Of a DNA stretch of 5,263 bases, positions 1-4,652 are shown in pieces (the first letter of the stretch is position 1; the number at the start of each line of letters is the position of its first letter). The notes beneath the pieces are model-generated. The model searched no databases. It was not told the DNA's origin and worked only from the letters and a program-made list of their open reading frames with translations. The position numbers were made by a program, and so were the translations under genes. The stretch is from positions 1-5,263 of the forward strand of contig JADHLS010000472.1 of assembly GCA_016780605.1 (NCBI GenBank). The letters run 5' to 3'. This DNA is from Reyranella sp. GTDB taxonomy: Bacteria > Pseudomonadota > Alphaproteobacteria > Reyranellales > Reyranellaceae.

Positions 1-589
1 TGGGAATGCCGGTGGCGACCAGGGCTCGTGCCGGATCCTTGCGGCCCGACACGCGCAGCCGGCGCGAGCGGGCATTGGGCGTGTCGACGAAGGCGCCGTT
101 GCCCTTCTCGGCCCAGAACAGCTCGTCGGAGATCGGCTGGTAGATGACAGCGGCGATGATCTCGTTCTCGCGCTCGAGACCGATCGAGATGGCGAAGTGC
201 GGCACGCCGTGCAGGAAATTCGTCGTGCCGTCGAGTGGGTCGACGATCCAGCGGTTGCGGCCATCGCCCTTGGTCTCGCCGCCTTCCTCGCCGAGGAAAC
301 CGTACTCGGGACGGGTGCGCGCCAGCTCGGCGCGCACGGTGCGCTCGGCCTTGATGTCGGCGTGGCTGACGAAGTCGCCCGGGCCCTTCTCGGAGATCTG
401 CAGATGCTCGACCTCGCCGAAGTCGCGCTTGAGGCTCTTGGCTGCGGCGAAGGCGGCGCGGATCATCACCGTGATGGTGGCCGAGCGCGGTGCGAGCGAG
501 CGCCGCTCGGGCGGACCGGAACGCTCGCGACCGGGCGCCATGGGGGCGCGGCCGACTCGGGCAACAGGCTGGTCGGGCGCGCGGGCCAT
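1..589 (-). CDS. suhB: Inositol monophosphatase family protein (SuhB-like), 3' part missing
   Basis: The first 196 codons are visible; the gene runs off the left edge. The protein belongs to the Mg2+-dependent, Li+-sensitive inositol monophosphatase/FBPase superfamily, which hydrolyses inositol-1-phosphate or similar sugar phosphates. Seen: GEEGG at residues 100-104 and WIVDPLDGTTNFLHG at 114-128, the family's metal-binding signature with the acidic residues of GEE and of DPLDG. The second signature (WDxAAG type) lies beyond the edge. The start at 589 is chosen because AAGGA lies 8 bases before it, inside the end of efp. It follows the efp stop by 4 bases, so translation is probably coupled. 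This start gives a Pro/Arg-rich stretch of about 38 residues before the usual family beginning (TVMIRAAFAAAK); in-frame ATG codons at 541 and 466 are alternatives but have no clear ribosome binding site. Family call is secure. The exact substrate is not, and the symbol is by family resemblance only. Confidence 0.9.
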   Translation of the reverse strand, partial: MARAPDQPVARVGRAPMAPGRERSGPPERRSLAPRSATITVMIRAAFAAAKSLKRDFGEVEHLQISEKGPGDFVSHADIKAERTVRAELARTRPEYGFLGEEGGETKGDGRNRWIVDPLDGTTNFLHGVPHFAISIGLERENEIIAAVIYQPISDELFWAEKGNGAFVDTPNARSRRLRVSGRKDPARALVATGIP

Positions 590-593
590 CAAA

Positions 594-1163
594 TCAATCC
601 TTGGCGCGTTCCATGTAGCTGCCGTCCTCGGTGTTGATCACCAGCTTGGTGCCGACGGCGATGTGCGGCGGAACCATCACCTTGATGCCGCCTTCGACGA
701 CGGCGGGCTTGTAGGACGAGGAGGCGGTCTGCCCCTTTACGACGGCATCGGCCTCGGTGACCGCGAGGATGACGCTCTTGGGCAATTCGACGCCGACCGG
801 CGTGCCTTCGTAAAGAGAGACAGTGACTTCCATGCCGTCCTGCAGCCAGCGAGACTGGTCGGGATCCAGGACATCGGCGCCGACGGTCAGCTGCTCGTAG
901 TTCTCCTTGTCCATGAACGTGAAGCCGTTGTCGTCCTTGAACAGGTAGGTGCATTCGCGCTCGTCGATATGGACGTGCTCGATGGTCTCGCCCGAGCGGA
1001 ACCGCTCCTGGAGCTTGTTGCCTTCGCGCAGCGCCTTGGCCTCGATGGACACGAACGCGCCGCCCTTGCCGGGGCTGATATGCTGCACCTTGGCCGCCAC
1101 CCAGAGCTTGCCGTTGTACTCGATGACATTGCCGGCGCGGATGGAATTGACGGGCACTTTCAT
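594..1163 (-). CDS. efp: Elongation factor P
   Basis: A complete EF-P of 189 residues, the usual length. It binds between the P and E sites of stalled ribosomes and promotes peptide bonds at consecutive prolines. Seen: an N-terminal KOW-like domain (about 1-64) with PGKGGAF at 31-37, so Lys33 is the loop-tip residue that EpmA-type enzymes modify; an OB-like middle domain (about 66-128); and a C-terminal domain carrying the EF-P signature from Lys152 to Gly171 (K-x-A-x4-G-x2-V-x-V-P-x2-I-x2-G). The frame stays open upstream to 1262, but the start at 1163 (MKVPVNSIRAGNVIEY) matches the family beginning, and the upstream codons are unlike EF-P. The ribosome binding site is weak. It lies 76 bases after the MmcQ-like gene and 4 bases before suhB, on the same strand, with a strong hairpin just upstream. 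The divergent epmA nearby fits beta-lysylation of Lys33. EpmB, which makes beta-lysine, is not in the window. Confidence 0.97.
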   Translation of the reverse strand: MKVPVNSIRAGNVIEYNGKLWVAAKVQHISPGKGGAFVSIEAKALREGNKLQERFRSGETIEHVHIDERECTYLFKDDNGFTFMDKENYEQLTVGADVLDPDQSRWLQDGMEVTVSLYEGTPVGVELPKSVILAVTEADAVVKGQTASSSYKPAVVEGGIKVMVPPHIAVGTKLVINTEDGSYMERAKD

Positions 1164-1193
1164 GGGCTTACCGCAGGTCGGATGAATGGAATT

Positions 1194-1226
1194 CGGCCTC
1201 GTCCGCTGGGCAGCGGTGCGAGGCCG
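1194..1226 (-). promoter_or_regulatory. Two-part stem-loop in the mmcQ-efp gap
   Basis: A 33-base inverted repeat. The outer arms CGGCCTCG (1194-1201) and CGAGGCCG (1219-1226) pair perfectly over 8 bases. A small internal loop (1 base against 2) leads to inner arms CCGCTG (1203-1208) and CAGCGG (1211-1216), best drawn as 5 pairs closing a 4-base loop. On the minus strand it begins 13 bases after the MmcQ-like stop codon and ends 30 bases before the efp start. No run of T follows on either strand, so it is not a classic intrinsic terminator. It could be a 5' leader structure of efp, an mRNA processing or stability element, or a weak terminator; the sequence does not decide between these. Confidence 0.6.
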
Positions 1227-1233
1227 GCGCGGG

Positions 1234-1262
1234 CTTGTATCAAAGGCCGTGCAAGGCTGCAA
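1234..1262 (-). promoter_or_regulatory. Possible efp promoter overlapping the end of the MmcQ-like gene
   Basis: On the minus strand, TTGCAG (1262-1257) is followed after 17 bases by TACAAG (1239-1234), which is preceded by TG one base away, as in an extended -10 element. The -10 matches the sigma70 consensus at 4 of 6 positions and the -35 at only 3 of 6. Transcription from it would begin close to the hairpin at 1226-1194, giving efp a leader of about 60 bases starting with that stem. This is a weak match, and read-through from the upstream gene remains equally possible. Confidence 0.3.
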
Positions 1263-1620
1263 CCGTGCCCGAAAGCCCCAGTTCCGCCTGCTTTCTCTTG
1301 GGCAGAGCGGCGGCGATGACGGCGTGGGCGCGCTTGAGATAGGCTTTCATCTCGCCGTCGGTCAGGACCTTGGGATCGTCGACGGACACCCATTTGGCAC
1401 GGGCGAGATAGGGGGCGGGCCGGAAACCCGGCGAGCGGCTGAGCGCATCGTAGTGCTCGGGCGCCGACTTGAAGGAGATGCGGCCGATCGAATGCTCCTC
1501 GGGTGCGATCAGGCAAAACATCTTGCCGCCGACCTTGAAGACGATGACGCCTTCCCACTGCACGATGCGGGTCGCTGCCGGCAGCTTGCGGCAGAACGTG
1601 TCGATCTGTTTGGGCGTCAT
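1240..1620 (-). CDS. MmcQ/YjbR family protein
   Basis: A 126-residue protein of the MmcQ/YjbR (DUF419) family: small, single-domain proteins with a fold related to CyaY and DNA-binding modules. Their cellular role is not established. Seen: the N-terminal pattern of a short helix, then QWEGVIVFKVGGKMF (21-35), the SFK element near residue 50, the FRPAPYLARAKWVSV block (66-80), which is the family's most conserved region, and a C-terminal helix pair (about 88-110). The length is typical. The start at 1620 is preceded by AGGGTGA 5 bases upstream. It is probably the first gene of a minus-strand unit with efp and suhB, and it starts 29-44 bases from the divergent epmA. No evidence in the sequence ties its function to EF-P; the link is position only. 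Confidence 0.88.
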   Translation of the reverse strand: MTPKQIDTFCRKLPAATRIVQWEGVIVFKVGGKMFCLIAPEEHSIGRISFKSAPEHYDALSRSPGFRPAPYLARAKWVSVDDPKVLTDGEMKAYLKRAHAVIAAALPKRKQAELGLSGTVAALHGL

Positions 1621-1664
1621 GTCGTCACCCTACACGGCGTCCACCGCGCATGCGATGGTCGGCC

Positions 1665-2660
1665 ATGACCGACTGGCGCCCAGACAAACTGGCGAAGCGA
1701 CTGCCTGCACTGCAGGCGCGGGCGCGACTGCAGGCGGCTATGCGGCAATGGTTTGCGGCCGAGGGCTTCGTCGAGGTCGAGACGCCGATCCTGCAGGTGG
1801 CGCCGGGCGCGGAGGTCCATCTCACCGGCTTCGCCACCGACTGGGAGCTGCCCGACGGCGAAGAGCGCGAACGCTGGCTGCACAGCTCCCCCGAGTTCGC
1901 GATGAAGAAGCTTCTGGCCGGCGGCGTGCCGAGGCTGTTCCAGTTCGCCCGGGTGTTCCGCAACGCCGAGGGCTCGGCGCTGCACCATCCCGAGTTCACC
2001 ATGCTGGAATGGTACCGCGCCGGCGTGGGCTACGAGACGATCATGCAGGACTGCGCCCGGCTGCTGGCGCTGACCGGGGTCGAGGAACTGCGCTGGGGTG
2101 ATCGTCGTTGCGATCCGCGGGCGGAGCCCGAGCGGCTGACCGTGGGCGATGCCTTCCGGCGCTATGCCGGGGTCGATCTGTTTGCCACGGTGGGAAGCGC
2201 CGACATGCTCGCGCGCGCGGGCGGCATCGCCATGCATGACGGCGACAGCTGGGACGACGTCTTCTTTCGCATCATGTTCGACAAGATCGAGCCCAGGCTG
2301 GGCATGGGCCGGCCGACGATCCTTTGCGAATACCCCATCGCCATGGCGGCGCTGGCGCGCGCCAAGCCCGGAGATCCGCGCGTCGCCGAGCGCTTCGAGC
2401 TCTACGCCTGCGGCGTCGAGCTCGCCAATGCCTTCGGCGAGCTCACCAATCCGGAGATCCAGCGCGCGCGCTTGGCTGCCGACATGGACGAGAAGGAGCG
2501 GCTCTACGGCCTGCGATGGCCCGTCGACGAGGATTTCCTGGCGGCGCTGGATCACGGGTTGCCCGACTGCTCGGGCATCGCCTTGGGTTTCGATCGCCTG
2601 GTGATGCTGATGACCGGCGCGTCGCAAATCGAAGATGTGCTCTGGCTGCCGGTGCGCTGA
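1665..2660 (+). CDS. epmA: EF-P--lysine lysyltransferase EpmA (class II LysRS-like)
   Basis: A 331-residue class II aminoacyl-tRNA-synthetase-like protein consisting of the LysRS catalytic core without the N-terminal anticodon-binding domain (full LysRS is near 500 residues). This is the EpmA/PoxA/GenX layout. In characterised bacteria it activates (R)-beta-lysine with ATP and transfers it to the EF-P loop lysine. Seen: motif 1 GFVEVETP (34-41), motif 2 from FRN (98-100) through HHPEFTMLEWY (107-117), the substrate-pocket segment ELYACGVELANAFGEL (245-260), and motif 3 GIALGFDRL (304-312). The alanine at 306 falls where EpmA has Ala and LysRS has Gly, which supports EpmA over a tRNA synthetase. 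An in-frame ATG at 1650 would add five residues; 1665 (MTDWRPD) fits the family beginning better, but neither start has a strong ribosome binding site. It diverges from the MmcQ-like gene and lies close to its substrate gene efp. Confidence 0.94.
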   Translation: MTDWRPDKLAKRLPALQARARLQAAMRQWFAAEGFVEVETPILQVAPGAEVHLTGFATDWELPDGEERERWLHSSPEFAMKKLLAGGVPRLFQFARVFRNAEGSALHHPEFTMLEWYRAGVGYETIMQDCARLLALTGVEELRWGDRRCDPRAEPERLTVGDAFRRYAGVDLFATVGSADMLARAGGIAMHDGDSWDDVFFRIMFDKIEPRLGMGRPTILCEYPIAMAALARAKPGDPRVAERFELYACGVELANAFGELTNPEIQRARLAADMDEKERLYGLRWPVDEDFLAALDHGLPDCSGIALGFDRLVMLMTGASQIEDVLWLPVR

Positions 2661-2666
2661 ACCGGC
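2648..2666. terminator. Small hairpin between convergent genes
   Basis: A perfect 6-base inverted repeat, GCCGGT (2648-2653) and ACCGGC (2661-2666), with a 7-base loop that contains the epmA stop codon. It sits exactly where epmA and the beta-helix gene converge (9-base gap), so it could act on transcripts from both sides. No T-run follows on either strand, so termination ability is uncertain. Confidence 0.3.
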
Positions 2667-2669
2667 CAT

Positions 2670-3629
2670 TCACTCAGGCGCGATCACGCCGGTGAATCCT
2701 CCCAGGGCAAAGTTGGCTTCGGTTTCGTTGTTCTTGTAGGTGGCGAGAGCGCCCCCGCCGACCGACGAAAGGGCCGTACCGTTGCCCGAGATGACCGTGT
2801 TGGAGAACAAGATCTGGGCCGCGCCGGCCGTTCCGTTCGACTGGGCGCCGTTGGTCACATTGTTCACGATCGAGGAGCGCGTGACGTGAATACCCACCCC
2901 CGCGGATGGGCCGCCAATGGCGCCCACGCCCGTCCCATTTCCCGAAACCATGCTGTCGGCGAGCGTGGCCAGGAGGAAGCCGGTGCCGCCACCGCCGTCG
3001 GCTTTCAGCCCGAAGCTGCTGTTCTGATTGAGATTGACGCGTTGCATCGACAGCAGCAGGTTGCCCGCGCCGCTGTTCTTGGCAGAGATGCCAACGGCGC
3101 TGCTGGTGGCCGTGGTGTCGGTCACGAACACGCGCGTGGCGGCGGCGGTACTCAGGGCAATGTCGATGGCGTTCTGGGTAAAGCCGAAGATGGTGCAATT
3201 CTCGATGTGCAGCGAGCCGCCAGCCAGGAAGCGGATGCCGTTCAGGCCGCCGGTCGGCGTTCCCGACACGCCGTTGATGCGAAGGTTGCGCAGGATCACG
3301 GTCTGCCCGGCGCCGGCGTTGACGACGATGCCGTTGGTGCCTGCCGCAAGCACCGAGGCGACCTGGCCGCCGCCGCCATCGATGGTGATGGACTTGGTGA
3401 TCGTGAGCGCACCGAAGCCGCCGGGATCGAGGACGTTGATTTCGCCGCCTGCCGCGGTCTTGGAAATCGCGCCAGCGAAGGTCTTGCACGGCGCGGTTCG
3501 GCTGCAGGGATCGGCATCGTTGCCCATCCCGGAAACCCAGGTACGGGTCGCCTGAGCGTTCGCCGAGTGCGCGGCAAGAGCCAGAGAAGTCGTGGCTAGA
3601 GCGGCCAGGAGAAGCTTACGGCTGAGCAT
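2670..3629 (-). CDS. Secreted right-handed beta-helix protein, function unknown
   Basis: A 319-residue exported protein. Seen: a Sec-type signal peptide with a basic start (MLSRK), a hydrophobic core (about 6-20) and a likely cleavage after ANA (23-25). The mature N-terminus has a Cys pair, CSRTAPC (42-48), that could form a disulfide, then a GGEINVLDPGGFG segment (61-73) followed by TITKSITIDGGG. From about 75 to 300 come roughly 20-30-residue rungs of alternating hydrophobic strands and Asn/Gly turns (LRNLRING, IENCTIFGF, DSMVSGNGTG, TRSSIVNNVTNG, SNTVISGNGTA), typical of a parallel beta-helix (pectin-lyase-like fold). I see no recognisable lyase or hydrolase active-site pattern, so a binding, surface or matrix role is as likely as an enzyme. 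The start at 3629 is set by AAGGAGG 5 bases upstream and the signal peptide; a longer frame back to 3683 lacks such support. It has its own promoter region, and no partner gene is adjacent on its strand apart from thiE 199 bases upstream. Confidence 0.85.
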   Translation of the reverse strand: MLSRKLLLAALATTSLALAAHSANAQATRTWVSGMGNDADPCSRTAPCKTFAGAISKTAAGGEINVLDPGGFGALTITKSITIDGGGGQVASVLAAGTNGIVVNAGAGQTVILRNLRINGVSGTPTGGLNGIRFLAGGSLHIENCTIFGFTQNAIDIALSTAAATRVFVTDTTATSSAVGISAKNSGAGNLLLSMQRVNLNQNSSFGLKADGGGGTGFLLATLADSMVSGNGTGVGAIGGPSAGVGIHVTRSSIVNNVTNGAQSNGTAGAAQILFSNTVISGNGTALSSVGGGALATYKNNETEANFALGGFTGVIAPE

Positions 3630-3654
3630 TCTCGCCTCCTTGGGAATCGCTTCA

Positions 3655-3683
3655 ATACTACCTCGGGTAGCATCATGAGACAA
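3655..3683 (-). promoter_or_regulatory. Sigma70-like promoter of the beta-helix gene
   Basis: On the minus strand, TTGTCT (3683-3678) and TAGTAT (3660-3655) are separated by exactly 17 bases; each matches the consensus at 4 of 6 positions. The expected start point near 3648 would leave a leader of about 20 bases carrying the strong AAGGAGG site before the ATG at 3629. Spacing, position and the overlapping inverted repeats make this the best promoter candidate in the window. Confidence 0.55.
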
Positions 3684-3690
3684 ATGATGC
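3658..3690. promoter_or_regulatory. Two abutting inverted repeats over the promoter (candidate operator)
   Basis: Repeat A is GCATCAT (3670-3676), a 7-base centre, then ATGATGC (3684-3690): perfect 7-base arms, with the centre holding the -35 element. Repeat B is CTACC (3658-3662), TCG, then GGTAG (3666-3670): perfect 5-base arms lying across the spacer and the -10 element. They share base 3670. Placement directly on the promoter fits binding of a dimeric repressor or activator; no regulator gene is visible in the window. Confidence 0.45.
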
Positions 3691-3716
3691 CGCGCTCAAT
3701 CCCGCAGGTATGCAAT

Positions 3717-3730
3717 CTGTTGCTCAACAG
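3717..3730. repeat. Inverted repeat upstream of the beta-helix promoter
   Basis: CTGTTG (3717-3722), two bases, then CAACAG (3725-3730): perfect 6-base arms, 34 bases upstream of the -35 element on the minus strand. An 8-base palindrome GCAATTGC follows at 3737-3744. The position would suit an upstream activator site, but short perfect repeats also arise by chance. Confidence 0.3.
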
Positions 3731-3807
3731 CGCCTTGCAATTGCGTATCGGCACTGAAGCAATACAACGTAAAGTTGCCACAATGCTCACGCAATGCCAT
3801 CGGACGC

Positions 3808-3829
3808 GGCCGACGCTCGTGCGCCGGCC
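3808..3829 (-). terminator. Hairpin at the thiE stop codon
   Basis: On the minus strand the RNA from 3829 to 3808 folds as a 9-base stem (GGCCGGCGC with GCGUCGGCC, one G-U pair) closed by a 4-base ACGA loop. The last base of the thiE TAG is the first base of the stem. The G-U pair would be an A-C mismatch in the opposite transcript, so the structure favours the thiE strand. No T-run follows, so it may stop transcription only with help or may protect the 3' end. Confidence 0.5.
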
Positions 3830-4464
3830 TAGGTCGGGGTGGCAAATATGTCGTTGAAGGCGCCGACGGCGGCTTCGGGCCCGTCCTGGTGGTTCCACAC
3901 GCCCCCTGCCACCGCCAGGAAGTCGGCGCCGGCAGCGACGACCGGCCGGCAGTTGGCGACGGTGATGCCGCCGATCGCCACGCACGGCACCTCCATCAGG
4001 CCGCTCCACCATTCGAGGATTTCCAGGTCGGCCGGCGTCGTCACCGCCTTGGTGGTCGAGGCGAAGAACGCGCCGAAGGCGACATAGTCGGCGCCGGCTT
4101 CCGCCGCCTCCATGGCAAGATGGCGCGAGGCTTTGCAGGTGACGCCGACCTGGCGATCGGGACCGACGATGCGGCGCGCCTCCGCGTACGGCATGTCCTC
4201 CTGCCCGACATGCACGCCATCGCAATCGAGCCTCACCGCGAGGTCGGGCCGGTCGTTCATGATGAAGGCGACGTCGCGCTGCTGACAGACCGGCCGCAGC
4301 GTATCGGCGGCGCGGGCGATGGCCTCGTCGGAAACGTCCTTCAGCCTGAGCTGGAAGGCCGCGACATCACCGCCATCGAGCGCGGCCCTGAGCTCATCGG
4401 CGAAGATCGATGGATGCTCGATGCGCTCCGGCGATATGAGATAGAGCCGGCAACTCGGTGTCAT
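3829..4464 (-). CDS. thiE: Thiamine-phosphate synthase
   Basis: A 211-residue TIM-barrel enzyme, the usual length. It joins hydroxymethylpyrimidine pyrophosphate and thiazole phosphate to make thiamine phosphate in the cytoplasm. Seen: QLRLKD (38-43, the family's QxRxK strand), NDRPDLA (70-76), [11 protein letters not shown] (82-92), [16 protein letters not shown] (124-139, the phosphate-binding region with Thr-Thr-Lys), AIGGI (163-167) and [12 protein letters not shown] (179-190). The intact VHVGQED and TTK elements argue for ThiE rather than the non-synthase relative TenI. The frame is open upstream to 4560, but the start at 4464 ([12 protein letters not shown]) gives the standard N-terminus; neither it nor the ATG at 4530 has a clear ribosome binding site. 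No other thi genes adjoin it, and I found no TPP riboswitch upstream. It diverges from the Tat-exported protein gene. Confidence 0.93.
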   Translation of the reverse strand: MTPSCRLYLISPERIEHPSIFADELRAALDGGDVAAFQLRLKDVSDEAIARAADTLRPVCQQRDVAFIMNDRPDLAVRLDCDGVHVGQEDMPYAEARRIVGPDRQVGVTCKASRHLAMEAAEAGADYVAFGAFFASTTKAVTTPADLEILEWWSGLMEVPCVAIGGITVANCRPVVAAGADFLAVAGGVWNHQDGPEAAVGAFNDIFATPT

Positions 4465-4652
4465 GCGGGCGTCTGTTTGCGGCGCAGCCTGTCCTCCGTC
4501 AAGCGGAACGCCGCAGCGGGGACGCGACATACACGACACAAATTCACCGGCCCGCAACACAGCCGCGATACCGCGTCGCGATAGCGTGACTTGCCCGCGA
4601 TCGGGCTGTTTTGGACGACGCAGGGCTGCATCGCAGAGGGAGACAGGAACTC
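4465..4652. other. Divergent intergenic region between thiE and the Tat protein gene
   Basis: 188 bases with no gene. It contains a direct repeat CGCGATA at 4564-4570 and 4577-4583 (13-base period). It also holds a small stem-loop GCCCG (4593-4597) / CGGGC (4602-4606) followed on the plus strand by TGTTTT, which resembles a short intrinsic terminator or attenuator ahead of the Tat gene. The likely ribosome binding site of the plus-strand gene (AGGA at 4645-4648) is at the right end. I could not place a convincing -35/-10 pair for either gene, and the conserved TPP-riboswitch core CTGAGA is absent on both strands. Confidence 0.4.

Noticed and set aside
144..1319. Long plus-strand open frame (391 codons) across suhB and efp
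   Set aside because: It lies antisense to two clearly recognisable genes, its translation is low-complexity Gly/Ala/Arg-rich, and GC-rich DNA produces such mirror frames routinely.
1665..2660. A truncated lysyl-tRNA synthetase pseudogene instead of EpmA
   Set aside because: The frame is intact, its length is that of the EpmA family, motif 3 has the EpmA-type alanine, and efp is close by.
1617..2669. Minus-strand open frame (350 codons) opposite epmA
   Set aside because: epmA on the plus strand has all class II synthetase motifs; the antisense product resembles nothing and crosses the mmcQ-epmA gap.
2886..3599. Plus-strand open frame (237 codons) opposite the beta-helix gene
   Set aside because: The minus-strand reading has a signal peptide, a strong ribosome binding site and a regular beta-helix pattern; the opposite frame has none of these.
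3775..4584. Plus-strand open frame (269 codons) opposite thiE
   Set aside because: Antisense shadow of a gene with all ThiE motifs.
4465..4652. TPP riboswitch before thiE
   Set aside because: The conserved core elements (CTGAGA and the downstream ACC...GATAATGCCAGCG-type block) are not present on either strand.
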